From Tamaricihabitans halophyticus (GTDB lineage: Bacteria > Actinomycetota > Actinomycetes > Mycobacteriales > Pseudonocardiaceae), in assembly GCF_004340875.1 (NCBI RefSeq), contig NZ_SLXQ01000001.1, positions 248,001 to 312,000 on the forward strand: a DNA stretch of 64,000 bases. Reading direction: 5' to 3'. A program made the translations under genes and the position numbers. Every line of letters starts with the position of its first letter. Within the stretch, counting starts at the first letter, position 1. Positions 50,129 through 60,532 of this stretch are shown here, one piece after another. The notes beneath the pieces are model-generated. The model did no database searches and was not told the origin of the DNA. It worked only from the letters and a program-made list of their open reading frames with translations.

Positions 50129-50620
50129 GGGTTGGGGCGCGCAGGAGCCGGTCGGCCAGTGCTCCTGGATCCGGCGGAGGGTTTCGTCGCCGACCGGGTT
50201 GATCCCGGTGCCGCTTGCCAAGCTGTGCGCCAGGTGCACGTGTAGGCATTTGACCCTGGTGGGCATCCCGCCCGCGGTCACCGTGGTACCCAGCGATTCG
50301 ATCGCATCGCGTTCGGCAAGGTAGGCATCGTGCGCCGTCTGATAGGCGGCGGCCAGCTCCGCGTCGGTGTCCAGCCGTTCGGTCATCTCGCGCATCAGCC
50401 CGGCCGCCTCCAGCGTGCTGGTCAGCGAGCACAACCGGGGACAGGTCAGGTAGTAGAGCGTCGGAAAGGGAGTTCCGTCAGCCAACCGGGGGCTGGTCTG
50501 CACGACGGCGGGATGTCCGCTCGGGCAGCGTGCCGCGATCGCACGCAGCGCACGCGGCGGCCTACCCAGTTGTTCGGCGACCACCGCGCGATCGGCTTCG
50601 TGTACTGCTTGGAGTGCCAC
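50123..50620 (-). CDS. DUF501 protein
   Basis: A 165-residue protein of the DUF501 family (Rv1025-like). LGRPPRALRAIAARCPSGHP and FPTLYYLTCPRLCSLTSTLE with cysteines and GGMPTRVKCLHVHLAHSLA near the C-terminus are typical of the family; the Cys/His residues suggest a metal site. It starts 1 bp after the ftsB stop in the eno-ftsB-DUF501-ppx order of actinobacteria. The molecular function is unknown. Its final residues and TAA stop are encoded within a dispersed repeat. Confidence 0.9.
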   Translation of the reverse strand: MALQAVHEADRAVVAEQLGRPPRALRAIAARCPSGHPAVVQTSPRLADGTPFPTLYYLTCPRLCSLTSTLEAAGLMREMTERLDTDAELAAAYQTAHDAYLAERDAIESLGTTVTAGGMPTRVKCLHVHLAHSLASGTGINPVGDETLRRIQEHWPTGSCAPQPR

Positions 50621-51079
50621 CTAGTTACCCGTCATATCGGACCAGAGTTCTTCGTACCACGCCTTGCTCGGCGCGGGCCGCGGCTTCTCGTCGTTACCGC
50701 CGCCCGCGCCCTCATCGCCAGGCAACTGCACGATATACGGCGTTTCTCCGGGCATTACGTACCGGAGTCGTTCCCGTGCCTCGGCCTCGATCTGCGTCGG
50801 GTCCTCTAGCTGTGCCTTTCGATTCTCCAGGCGTTCCACCTGCTCCCGCAGGTTCGCCGAACGCTGCTCCTGAACGGAGACTTCCGCCCGCTGGGTGAGA
50901 TAGGTGCGCAGCGGCACCGCCAAACTGAAGGCCAGTGCCGCCACCACGAGCACCAATACCGCGGCCCGTCGCGTGTTGAAGAAGCCGGACGAGGCCAGCC
51001 GTTGCCACAGCCGGTTCCGCCCGACCCATCTGGCCACGGCGTTCTTGCCCCCGGCCCGCTGCTTCACCCGCGACGACAC
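50621..51079 (-). CDS. FtsB/DivIC family septum protein
   Basis: A 152-residue bitopic protein of the cell division complex. The N-terminal 36 residues are basic and cytoplasmic, then one transmembrane helix (AAVLVLVVAALAFSLAVPL), and a short coiled coil (SANLREQVERLENRKAQLED, about 84-103), followed by the family motif IEAEARERLRYVMPGETPY. A Pro-rich tail ends the protein. FtsB with FtsL and FtsQ controls FtsWI activation. It stands between eno and DUF501 as in M. tuberculosis (Rv1024). Confidence 0.9.
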   Translation of the reverse strand: MSSRVKQRAGGKNAVARWVGRNRLWQRLASSGFFNTRRAAVLVLVVAALAFSLAVPLRTYLTQRAEVSVQEQRSANLREQVERLENRKAQLEDPTQIEAEARERLRYVMPGETPYIVQLPGDEGAGGGNDEKPRPAPSKAWYEELWSDMTGN

Positions 51080-51082
51080 GGC

Positions 51083-52425
<1,343 letters not shown>

Positions 52426-52666
52426 GGGCCACCCGGTTCGCCCGGTGGAGGCACGCACAAATGATTCGGAAACGGACGGTCACGGATTGGCTGGTCGACG
52501 TCACCCCGCCGCGTCAGCTTGGCCACCGTCGGCAAGCGTGCGCCCACTACCTGCTACGGCGCTCCCGGAGGGGCAGGGCGAGCAATCCGATAGATCAACA
52601 CCGACTCGATCACCACACAGAAGGAGGTCGAGAAACGCGCACGGCCCGGGTACCGTCACTACGATT

Positions 52667-53077
52667 ATGGCGGACGATTCAGCAGCGTCGGGCCCATCCC
52701 CGGCGGATCAGGAGAACCCGCTCGCCGCGTACCGCAAGGCGGAGTCCTTGGTACGACGCAGGCCACTGGCCGCACTCAAGGCGCTCGAACCCGTACTCCG
52801 CGTCGATCCAGACAAGCCAAGCGTCCAGCTACTGGCCGCGCGGGCGTACTTCCACTCCGCTCAGCTGAATCGCGCCGAGCGGGCGTTCAACCGGGTGCTT
52901 GAACTCGACCCAGCGGATCACTACGCGCGGTTCGCCCTCGGCCGGACACTGCAACGCCTCGGCCGGCTGGTCGAGGCGCTTGGCCAGCTGCGCATGGCCT
53001 CGGCGATGAACCCGGTACCCGAGTACCAGGAAGCGCTCGGCGAGGTCAGCGCCCGCATCGCGGTGCAGCGCGGCTGA
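52667..53077 (+). CDS. TPR repeat protein
   Basis: A 136-residue cytoplasmic protein with two to three tetratricopeptide repeats (about residues 30-130): ESLVRRRPLAALKALEPVLR, SVQLLAARAYFHSAQLNRAE and FALGRTLQRLGRLVEALGQL. The family-typical Ala/Gly/Leu pattern is clear and the protein likely mediates a protein interaction. It is divergent from eno and convergent with the transglycosylase gene. A dispersed repeat lies at its 3' end (53097-53116). The partner is unknown. Confidence 0.85.
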   Translation: MADDSAASGPSPADQENPLAAYRKAESLVRRRPLAALKALEPVLRVDPDKPSVQLLAARAYFHSAQLNRAERAFNRVLELDPADHYARFALGRTLQRLGRLVEALGQLRMASAMNPVPEYQEALGEVSARIAVQRG

Positions 53078-53096
53078 TATCGCCACGCTCAGTAAC

Positions 53097-53116
53097 CGCG
53101 TTCTTTAAGGTTAGCG
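53097..53116 (+). repeat. Dispersed gene-end repeat, copy 11
   Basis: CGCGTTCTTTAAGGTTAGCG, exact consensus, between the TPR gene and the convergent transglycosylase gene. Confidence 0.9.
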
Positions 53117-53120
53117 AGGA

Positions 53121-53939
53121 TCAGCTGGCGCGGGCGTAGGCATCCGCGCCGCTGAACACGTCTTTCCCGTAGGACACCGATTCGTTGTAGGTGAGTACGG
53201 CCTGCCACCAGCCACGCCCGGTGCCCAGGTCGGTCCCCGAAGCGCACAGGTAGCGCGCGGCGGACAACGCCGCGTCGTCCACGTTCTGCGGATCGGCCGC
53301 CGCCCCGTCCCCACTGGCCCGTTCGCCCCAGCGGGCCCACGTAGTCGGCAGGAACTGCATCGGCCCGACCGCCCGGTCATAAGTGGTATCGCCGTCCAGC
53401 TCGCCGCCGTCGGTGTCCCTGATCTCCTTGACTCCTTCGGAACCATCCAGTGGTGGCCCGATGATCGGCGGCGAAACCGTACCGTCCGCGGCGAGCGTGG
53501 CACCACCGAACTGGCCATGGTGCGACTCCTCCCTGCCGATCCCGGCAAGGGTCGCCCAGGACAGCCGGCAGCTTGGCTGCTCAGCACGCAGGGTCGCCTC
53601 GGCCCGTACGTAGGCGTAGACGGCCCGCTCCGGAATATCCGTGTTCTCCGTGACACTCCGTGCCCATTCGGCGAGTTGATCCCGCTCGTCCCGCTGGGCG
53701 CCGCCCAACTCCGGTGGCCGCGACGCGTTCGGCGGGGCTGACTCCCAGGGCGCGACATCCAAGGGCTCGACAAAGAAGCCGGTTTCGGCCACCGCTGACT
53801 CATCCGGATCATCGCGACCGGAAATCAGCACGACTCCGCCCACGATGACCGCGCCGAAAGCGGCTAGCAGCAACACGCCAAGGATTGCGCGAGCCGCTAG
53901 CCGCGGCGGTCTCGGAGGCTCTTGAACAGGATCGGTCAC
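53121..53939 (-). CDS. Lytic transglycosylase-like protein (LpqU/Rv1022 position)
   Basis: A 272-residue membrane-anchored protein: basic N-terminus, helix (LAARAILGVLLLAAFGAVIV), then a soluble region with the SLT-type catalytic Glu in LAGIGREESHHGQFGGATL and DRAVGPMQFLPTTWARWGE. The last part contains VLTYNESVSYGKDVFSGADA. It is related to the gene at 47103-48245 (shared DTDGGELDGD and RAVGPMQF segments). In M. tuberculosis the lipoprotein LpqU occupies this position beside eno; no lipobox is seen here, so it may be anchored by its helix instead. Confidence 0.88.
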   Translation of the reverse strand: MTDPVQEPPRPPRLAARAILGVLLLAAFGAVIVGGVVLISGRDDPDESAVAETGFFVEPLDVAPWESAPPNASRPPELGGAQRDERDQLAEWARSVTENTDIPERAVYAYVRAEATLRAEQPSCRLSWATLAGIGREESHHGQFGGATLAADGTVSPPIIGPPLDGSEGVKEIRDTDGGELDGDTTYDRAVGPMQFLPTTWARWGERASGDGAAADPQNVDDAALSAARYLCASGTDLGTGRGWWQAVLTYNESVSYGKDVFSGADAYARAS

Positions 53940-53975
53940 GCCAACCAGGCTACGTGGTGGCGCGGAACACCCCGC

Positions 53976-56900
53976 TTACAACGGCGGCGGCTCCGGCATA
54001 CTCGCCGCCGGCGTACGCTCCAGCTCCGCCAGCGCCAGCTCGACGGCGGTGTTCAGCTGCGGGTCCCGTCCGGCCGCGTAGTCCTGTGGGGTCTGCACAA
54101 CCTCGACGTCCGGCTCCACCCCGTGGTTCTCCACTCCCCAGCCGGGGCCAGCCAACCAGGTGGCGTACCTGGGTTGGGTCACCAGCGTGCCGTCCACCAG
54201 GTGGTAGCGCATATCGATGCCGATCGTGCCGCCCCAGGTCCGCGTGCCGACGACCGGCCCAATGCCCATCGCCTTGATCGCCGCGTTCACGATATCGCCG
54301 TCCGAACCGGAGAACTCGTCCGCGACCGCCACCACGGGCCCACGCGGCGCATCACTCGGATAGCTCGTCGCGTGGTAGCCGTCCCGCCCGGTCTGCCAGC
54401 CGATCACCTTCCGGGCGAGTTTTTCCACCACCAGCTGGGAAAGATGCCCGCCTCGGTTCTCCCGGACGTCCACCACCAGCGCTTCGTTGCGCACCTCTAC
54501 CCGTAGATCGCGGTGCAGCTGCGCCCAACCTGGCGCCAGCATGTCCGGCACATGCAGGTAGCCGACCCGGCCACCACTCATCGCGTGCACGTGCGCCCTG
54601 CGGTCCACCACCCATGCCTGGTAGCGCAGCGGCATCTCGTCCAGCAGTGGAACGATCACGACCCTGCGCGGCTCACCCCCGCCGGCCGGCCGCACGGTCA
54701 GCTCGACCGGCTTGTCCGCGGTACCAGCCAGCAACGGCGCGGGCCCAGTCACCGGGTCAACCGGTCGGCCGTCCACGGCCAACACCGCATCGCCCTGCCG
54801 GATCCCCACACCCGGCGCGGACAGCGGCGAACGCGCCTGCGGATCGGAGGTATCCCCTGGCAGGATCCGCGCGATCACCCAGCTGCCGCCGGCCTCCCGC
54901 CGCAGATCGGCACCGAGCAGTCCCTGCCGGCGTTTCGGATCGCCGCCGCTGCCGGGAGGCACCACATAGGCGTGCGAGGTCGCCAGTTCGCCCTGCACCT
55001 CCCAGAGCAGGTCAACGAACTCGCTCCCCGAGCCGACCCGGTCGACCAGCGGGCGGTACCGGTCTAGTACGGCCGACCAGTCCACCCCGCCCATGTCCGC
55101 GCGCCAGAAGTGATCCCGCATCAGCCGGCCGGCCTCGTCAAAGGCTTGCGGCCATTCCGCCGCCGGATCCACGGTGACCCGCACCCTGGACAGGTCCACG
55201 TCCACCCGGTCGTCCGAGTCATCCGAGTCGACCTTCTTGTCCGCAGGCTGCACCCGCAGCTTTCCGTGCTCGCGCAACACGATCCGGGCACCGTCGCCGC
55301 TGACCCAGTACTCCTCCACGTCGTCCACAAGGGACTCGGCCTTGCGCTTGTCCAAGGCGAACCGCTCGAGCGCGCACGGTTGACCGTCCTCGGTCGAACC
55401 AGCCAGGTCATCCCCGAGCACACCGCTGACCTGCTCACGCAGCCACAGCAAGCCGCCCTTTGCCGCCCGCAAACCCACGTAGCGAGCCGCGGGCACCGGG
55501 AAGGCGACCGCGCGCTCGGTCAGCCCGTCGATGTCCAGCCTGGTCCGCGGCGAGCCCGAGTCCCCGTCGCTTTCCCCTTCACTCTCGCTCTCGTCCCCGA
55601 CCGGCCGGCCATCCAGCTGCGGGGCGAACGGCGAAGGCGTGTCCGCGGCCAGCGGCACCAGATACGGTCGAACCCCGTTCGGGAACGCGAGGTCGAAGAC
55701 GTGCGCGTCGTAGATCGGGTCGAAGTTCCGCGCGGAGAGGAACGCCAAGTACTTACCGTCCACGGTGAACACCGGGTCGTAGTCCACGAAGCGCATCGTC
55801 GTGACGTCTACAACGGACAGGTCAGTAGTGTTCGCCAGCTTGATGTGCCGCAACGGATCCGGGCCCGGATGCGACCAGGCGAGGTAACCGGAATCCGGGG
55901 AAAAGGTAAGTCCCGCGGGATCCTGCTCGGTTCCTCGGTCTACTTCGGATAGTTCACCGGAGTCGACGTCAATCAACAGTACCCGGCCGTCGTGACTGAT
56001 CACGCCCAGACGCTTACCGTCCGGCGAGGCAATCAACTCGAGCACCCTGCCCAGCTTGCCGGCGGCGAGCCGCCGGGTGCTGCCACCCGGTTCCAGACCG
56101 GTGGTCGGCACCACTTCCAGTGCGTCATCGCCGTCCACATCACTGACCCAGGCAACCAACCCGCGTTCGCCGAGTACCTGTGGCAGCCGGGCGCGTACCC
56201 CCGGCCGCACGGACAGCGCGCGGACCGGACCATCCCGATGGCTGAGCCAATGCACCGTGCCGCGCACCTCGACCGCGCTTGCCCTACCCGTGTGATCCGA
56301 GCACAGTTCGTTCAGCTCGTCGGTTGCCGCCACGGGGAAGGGCTGCCGAGCAACCTGTGGCCCGCCCAGCTGGATATCCACCTTGCGCGGCTGCGCATCC
56401 AGCCCGTCAAGCAGCCAGACATCGCCCGCGCAGTGGTAGACCACCCGCTCGCCGTCGGTGCTCGCGTTCCTCGCGTAGAACTCGTGTTCGGTATGGCGAC
56501 GCAACTCGCTGCCGTCCAGCGCGCAGGAGTACACATTGGCGACGCCGTCATGGTCGGAGAGGAACACCACCCGCTCGCCAAGCAACATCGGCGCGCTGAG
56601 GTTGCCATCCAGATCGGCGGCCAGCCTAGTGAACTCCCCGGTATTACCCTGATCCACCCACAGCTTTCCGGCCGTACCACCGCGGTATCGCTTGCGCCAG
56701 GCGGCATCCTGCGAAATACCCGCGGACACCAGCACGGTCGCGCTCGCGCCGACCGCGATCCCGCCAACCGGCCCGTAGGGCAACCGTCGAGCGGGGCCGC
56801 CGTCCAGTGGCACGGCATACGCCCAACTATGCCGACTTGACGTCTCGCCAACACAGCTCAGCGCGAGCACTTCGGTGTCGGAAAGCCAGCCGTGCACCGA

Positions 56901-57176
56901 GGTCCGCACATCGCCCCAGTACGTCAACCGCCGGCTCCCGCCGCCGTCCGTATTGGCCACCTGAACTTCCGGCTCGACATCCCGAGCACTGGTCCAGGCA
57001 ATGCGGGTCCCGTCCGGGGAGAGGCGAGGATAGCTCGCGGTTACCCGGTCCGCGGACAGCCGCCAGGCACGTCCGCCGGTAATCGGTGCCAGCCACACAT
57101 CGTCTTCGGCCACGAAGGTCAACAGGTCGCCGGCAAGATGGGGAAATCGGAGATACGCGTCGGTCACTCGCGCCAC
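53976..57176 (-). CDS. Tricorn protease homologue
   Basis: A 1066-residue S41-type protease. Residues 1-650 form the two beta-propellers (repeats such as VTASYPRLSPDGTRIAWTSA, LTFSPDSGYLAWSHPG), then a helical bundle, a PDZ domain (about 760-860) and the S41 catalytic domain. The nucleophile Ser is in ADEFSGSDGDIVNAA (about residue 956-958), and the ELERTPAA tail follows. A Glu/Asp/Ser-rich insert (ESESEGESDGDSGS, about 532-545) breaks the second propeller. Tricorn degrades peptides released by the proteasome, which actinobacteria have. It is divergent from the aminotransferase gene. Confidence 0.9.
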   Translation of the reverse strand: MARVTDAYLRFPHLAGDLLTFVAEDDVWLAPITGGRAWRLSADRVTASYPRLSPDGTRIAWTSARDVEPEVQVANTDGGGSRRLTYWGDVRTSVHGWLSDTEVLALSCVGETSSRHSWAYAVPLDGGPARRLPYGPVGGIAVGASATVLVSAGISQDAAWRKRYRGGTAGKLWVDQGNTGEFTRLAADLDGNLSAPMLLGERVVFLSDHDGVANVYSCALDGSELRRHTEHEFYARNASTDGERVVYHCAGDVWLLDGLDAQPRKVDIQLGGPQVARQPFPVAATDELNELCSDHTGRASAVEVRGTVHWLSHRDGPVRALSVRPGVRARLPQVLGERGLVAWVSDVDGDDALEVVPTTGLEPGGSTRRLAAGKLGRVLELIASPDGKRLGVISHDGRVLLIDVDSGELSEVDRGTEQDPAGLTFSPDSGYLAWSHPGPDPLRHIKLANTTDLSVVDVTTMRFVDYDPVFTVDGKYLAFLSARNFDPIYDAHVFDLAFPNGVRPYLVPLAADTPSPFAPQLDGRPVGDESESEGESDGDSGSPRTRLDIDGLTERAVAFPVPAARYVGLRAAKGGLLWLREQVSGVLGDDLAGSTEDGQPCALERFALDKRKAESLVDDVEEYWVSGDGARIVLREHGKLRVQPADKKVDSDDSDDRVDVDLSRVRVTVDPAAEWPQAFDEAGRLMRDHFWRADMGGVDWSAVLDRYRPLVDRVGSGSEFVDLLWEVQGELATSHAYVVPPGSGGDPKRRQGLLGADLRREAGGSWVIARILPGDTSDPQARSPLSAPGVGIRQGDAVLAVDGRPVDPVTGPAPLLAGTADKPVELTVRPAGGGEPRRVVIVPLLDEMPLRYQAWVVDRRAHVHAMSGGRVGYLHVPDMLAPGWAQLHRDLRVEVRNEALVVDVRENRGGHLSQLVVEKLARKVIGWQTGRDGYHATSYPSDAPRGPVVAVADEFSGSDGDIVNAAIKAMGIGPVVGTRTWGGTIGIDMRYHLVDGTLVTQPRYATWLAGPGWGVENHGVEPDVEVVQTPQDYAAGRDPQLNTAVELALAELERTPAASMPEPPPL

Positions 57177-57278
57177 GCTATCCCTTCACCCGATCATGGC
57201 GCAGCGAACCCGCCGAATTCATCCGGCGCACACAGGCACGCACCGGATACGAGCGGCTACGCTCACGGTGGAGGTGCC

Positions 57279-58496
57279 ATGAAGTACAACATCAACAGCA
57301 TTCGCGGAGACTTTCCCGCACTGGACGAGGGGGCCGCACACTTCGATGGCCCTGGCGGCGTGCAGGTGCCGCGCCAGGTCGCCGATGCGGTAGCCCAGGC
57401 CCTCTGCTCGGCGATCGCGAACCGGGGCACCGTCACCGCGGCCGAACACCGCGCGGAGGGTGTGGTGCATGCCGCGCGTGCGGCGATGGCCGATCTGCTC
57501 GGCGTAACCGCCTCGGGAATCGTGTTCGGTCGCAGTATGACCCAGCTGACCTATGACTTCGCCCGAACGCTCAGCAAAGACTGGCTACCTGGCGACGAGA
57601 TCGTGGTGACCCGGCTCGACCACGACGCGAACATCCGCCCGTGGGTGCACGCCGCCGAGCCTGCCGGAGTGGCCGTGCGCTGGGCCGATTTCGATGCGGC
57701 TAGCGGGGTGCTCGCGCCGGAGGCCATCGCGGAGCTGCTCACGGACCGAACCAGGCTGGTCGCGGTAACCGGGGCGAGCAATCTGCTTGGCAGCCGTCCC
57801 GACGTGGCGCGAATCGCGGAGCTGGCCAAGGCGCGTGGCGCGCTGGTGTATGTGGACGGAGTGCACCTGACCCCGCATCTGCCGGTAGACGTCACGGAGT
57901 TGGGCGCGGACTTCTTCGCCTGTTCGCCGTACAAGTTCCTCGGGCCGCACCACGGGGTGGTTGCCGCCGAGCCGGCACTACTCGACACGCTGCGGCCGGA
58001 CAAACTGTTGCCGGCCACCGACGAGGTACCGGAACGCTTCGAGCTCGGCACCCTGCCGTACGAACTGCTCGCCGGTACGACGGCCGCGGTGGATTTCCTC
58101 GCCGGGGTTTGCGCACGGCCGAACATCCCTCGGCGGCACCAGATCACTGCCAGCATGCAGGCCCTCGCTGAGCACGAGGAAGCGATGCACGCGAAGCTGG
58201 AAGCTGGGTTGGCGAATATCTCCGGGATCCAGTGTTACGGCGCGCCGGATCGGGTCCGCACGCCGACCACACTGTTCTCGGTGGCCGGGGTGCCGAGTCC
58301 GCAGGTGCACAAACTGCTTGCCGAACGTCGCGTGAACGCCCCTGCCGGCTCGTTCTATGCGGTGGAGTGTTCCCGCTGGCTCGGGCTCGGCGATGGCGGC
58401 GCGGTGCGCGCAGGGATCGCCCCGTACACCAACGAATCCGATGTGGACCGGCTGCTGGAGGCGTTGACCGAGATCGCCGAAAACCCATCCAGGTAG
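57279..58496 (+). CDS. Cysteine desulfurase-like aminotransferase class V protein
   Basis: A 405-residue PLP enzyme of the class V aminotransferase family. The PLP Lys is in FACSPYKFLGPHHG (about residues 213-226), and other family segments are TRLDHDANIRPW and VDGVHLTPHLPVD. The first helix region (FDGPGGVQVPRQVADAVAQA) resembles the SufS/CsdA family. A catalytic Cys of the kind required for desulfuration is not obvious in the expected C-terminal loop, so the reaction may be different (for instance a C-S lyase or transaminase). It is divergent from the tricorn gene and convergent with mazG. Confidence 0.85.
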   Translation: MKYNINSIRGDFPALDEGAAHFDGPGGVQVPRQVADAVAQALCSAIANRGTVTAAEHRAEGVVHAARAAMADLLGVTASGIVFGRSMTQLTYDFARTLSKDWLPGDEIVVTRLDHDANIRPWVHAAEPAGVAVRWADFDAASGVLAPEAIAELLTDRTRLVAVTGASNLLGSRPDVARIAELAKARGALVYVDGVHLTPHLPVDVTELGADFFACSPYKFLGPHHGVVAAEPALLDTLRPDKLLPATDEVPERFELGTLPYELLAGTTAAVDFLAGVCARPNIPRRHQITASMQALAEHEEAMHAKLEAGLANISGIQCYGAPDRVRTPTTLFSVAGVPSPQVHKLLAERRVNAPAGSFYAVECSRWLGLGDGGAVRAGIAPYTNESDVDRLLEALTEIAENPSR

Positions 58497-58497
58497 C

Positions 58498-58517
58498 CGC
58501 GTTCTTTGAGGTCAGCG
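58498..58517 (+). repeat. Dispersed gene-end repeat, copy 12
   Basis: CGCGTTCTTTGAGGTCAGCG, two mismatches to the consensus. It begins 1 bp after the aminotransferase stop and contains the TGA stop of mazG (minus strand, 58512-58514). Confidence 0.9.
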
Positions 58518-59495
58518 AGGCCAGTAGCGGCGCCAGCCGTCGGCTTCCAGGGTTTCCGGGTTCACACCAGCGGCACGTGCCGCGCGCTCGGCCGCGCGCA
58601 CGTTCTCGGCGAACTGTTTGGCCACCGCGCGCGACTCACCCTCGGGCTCCACACCACCGCGTTTGGCCGTCGCGGCAAGCCGGAACAACCGGACCGCCGC
58701 GGTATCGCCATCCGGCAGCAGGTCGAGCGGAATACCCGCCCGCCCGGTTCGGCTGGCCAGTTTGGCCGCCAGCGCGAGCGCCGGCTGACCGAGCGCTACC
58801 CCGTCGACCACCGATTCCCTGCGCTTTTCCTGCTGCTTCAGCTCCTGCCAGCGCAGCTCCTGGGTGGCCGCGTCGCGGACGGCCGGATCACCGCCGGCGA
58901 ACACATGCGGATGCCGACCGACCAGTTTGCGCACCAGCTCGGCCGCGACGTCGTCGATATCGAACGGATCGGTGGGGCGCTCGGCGGCCAGCCGCGCGTG
59001 GAAGATGATCTGCAGCAGCACATCGCCAAGCTCCTCGCGCAGTGCCTCGCGGTCCCGCCGTTCGATCGCGTCGAGCAGCTCGTAGGTTTCCTCGACCAGG
59101 TACTGGCACAGCGAATCGTGAGTCTGCTCGGCATCCCACGGGCACCCGCCAGGATCCCGCAGCCGGTCGAATACGGCGACCGCGGAGGCTACCGAAGCGC
59201 CGGACACCCGGGGCGGCTCGATCAACCGCGCGCCCTCGGCGCACAGCGCGACCGCGGCCGGATCGTCGGCGCCGATCGCGAGCACCGCGATCGGGCCCCG
59301 TGCCGCGCGCCGCAGTAGCACCGGATGCTCCGGCTCGCGAAGCGCGCCGAACCGTTTCGCCAGCTGCTCGGGAACCGCGGCGCTGGCATACAGCTCGGCG
59401 GCGGCGCGCAGCGCCGGTACCGCTTCGGGCGCCATGCCGTGCGGCTCGTCGAGGCACACCACGACGGTGCCCTCGACGACACCCGACATGGTCAC
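58512..59495 (-). CDS. mazG: Nucleoside triphosphate pyrophosphohydrolase MazG
   Basis: A 327-residue protein. The N-terminal 100 residues are not part of the catalytic fold. The MazG domain (about 100-220) contains CPWDAEQTHDSLCQYLVEET and, in helix 3, LREELGDVLLQIIFHARLA, giving the EExxE...EExxD metal-binding pattern (VEETYELLDA then EELGD). MazG removes aberrant or damaged dNTPs. Its C-terminal region is partly basic. Start codon overlaps the downstream SurA-like gene's frame by 4 bp. The stop lies within a dispersed repeat. Confidence 0.9.
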   Translation of the reverse strand: MTMSGVVEGTVVVCLDEPHGMAPEAVPALRAAAELYASAAVPEQLAKRFGALREPEHPVLLRRAARGPIAVLAIGADDPAAVALCAEGARLIEPPRVSGASVASAVAVFDRLRDPGGCPWDAEQTHDSLCQYLVEETYELLDAIERRDREALREELGDVLLQIIFHARLAAERPTDPFDIDDVAAELVRKLVGRHPHVFAGGDPAVRDAATQELRWQELKQQEKRRESVVDGVALGQPALALAAKLASRTGRAGIPLDLLPDGDTAAVRLFRLAATAKRGGVEPEGESRAVAKQFAENVRAAERAARAAGVNPETLEADGWRRYWPR

Positions 59496-60514
59496 TGGTT
59501 GCTGTTGGCGGTCTTGCGCGCCGGGAATTCCTCGCCGAGCAGTTCATCGTCGCTTGGCGCGATCGTCATCCCCACCTGGTCCCATACGCCGTAGCGCGGG
59601 CTTACCTGCACGCCAAGCTCCTCGGCGATCGGCGCGAGCATGCGCACCCCGACCTGGTACATCATCTCCGGGCTTGCCTGCTGCGCCGCATCCGCGCCGC
59701 CGCCCCTGGCGTTGGTGTTCCGCTCGTGAATGAACGCGACCATCCAGCCGGCCTGCTCCCTGCTCGGCTGGAACGCGACCGCGGTGTTCTCCGGCGTGCC
59801 GAACAGGGCACTCGCCGCGAGCTGACCGGCGCCATCGGCACCCATGCTCTCCGCGAGGGTGAGTTTCTGCCTGGTCTGCGCCGGCGGCATGGAACTCGCG
59901 TCGGTAATCAGCTCACTCGCCCGCTCCGGTTCGGCCGCCAGGTTCCTGGCCAACTCCTTGGCCTGCTGCTCGGCGGTGTTACCCGGCTGCTCCTCGGTGA
60001 TCACCGCGGCCGAGAAGTCCACCTCGAGCTTGCTCAGGTAGCTACGTCCCAGTTCCTCGATGAGCAGCTGATCCCGCGCCACCTCACGCAGCCGCTCTGG
60101 CGGCACGCCAACTGCCTTCGCGGCCTCTTCTTCGCCACCAGCGGATTCCACCAGCTGCTGGATCTGCCCGGAGTCCACCCGCAGGTTCTCTCGCTGCTGC
60201 GCGACCGCGAGCAGCTCATGCAGCACCCGCGCGGCCACCGCGTTCCGGGAGAACTGGTCCAGGTTGCCCTGGTCCTTCGCCTGCTGCGCCTGCGGCACGT
60301 TGTCGATCATCCACTGGATCTCGTACTGCACGTCGCCGAGCGGTATCGACTTGTCCCCGATGATCGCCGCGGAGTTCACCTGGCTGGGGCCGGACCCACA
60401 TGCGGTGAGCAGGAAACCAAGCGCGGTCACCAGGACGAGCAGTGCCCGCGTACGCGCGGGGCGGCGAATGACTGTCCTCACACCGGACACCTTCTCATAT
60501 TGCCGGCCTCGCAT
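59492..60514 (-). CDS. SurA N-terminal domain lipoprotein
   Basis: A 340-residue lipoprotein. The lipobox is FLLTACGSG, so the mature protein begins at Cys of about residue 39. The first domain resembles SurA/trigger-like chaperones (INDNVPQAQQAKDQGNLDQF region, helix-rich), and there is no recognisable parvulin domain. The C-terminal half contains PSREQAGWMVAFIHERN. Annotated homologues stand between mfd and mazG in many actinobacteria, as here. It likely assists folding or quality control outside the membrane; this is inference. The N-terminal start could be at one of two downstream Val codons. Confidence 0.85.
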   Translation of the reverse strand: MRGRQYEKVSGVRTVIRRPARTRALLVLVTALGFLLTACGSGPSQVNSAAIIGDKSIPLGDVQYEIQWMIDNVPQAQQAKDQGNLDQFSRNAVAARVLHELLAVAQQRENLRVDSGQIQQLVESAGGEEEAAKAVGVPPERLREVARDQLLIEELGRSYLSKLEVDFSAAVITEEQPGNTAEQQAKELARNLAAEPERASELITDASSMPPAQTRQKLTLAESMGADGAGQLAASALFGTPENTAVAFQPSREQAGWMVAFIHERNTNARGGGADAAQQASPEMMYQVGVRMLAPIAEELGVQVSPRYGVWDQVGMTIAPSDDELLGEEFPARKTANSNQ

Positions 60515-60532
60515 CTGGGCGCCCTCTCATGG

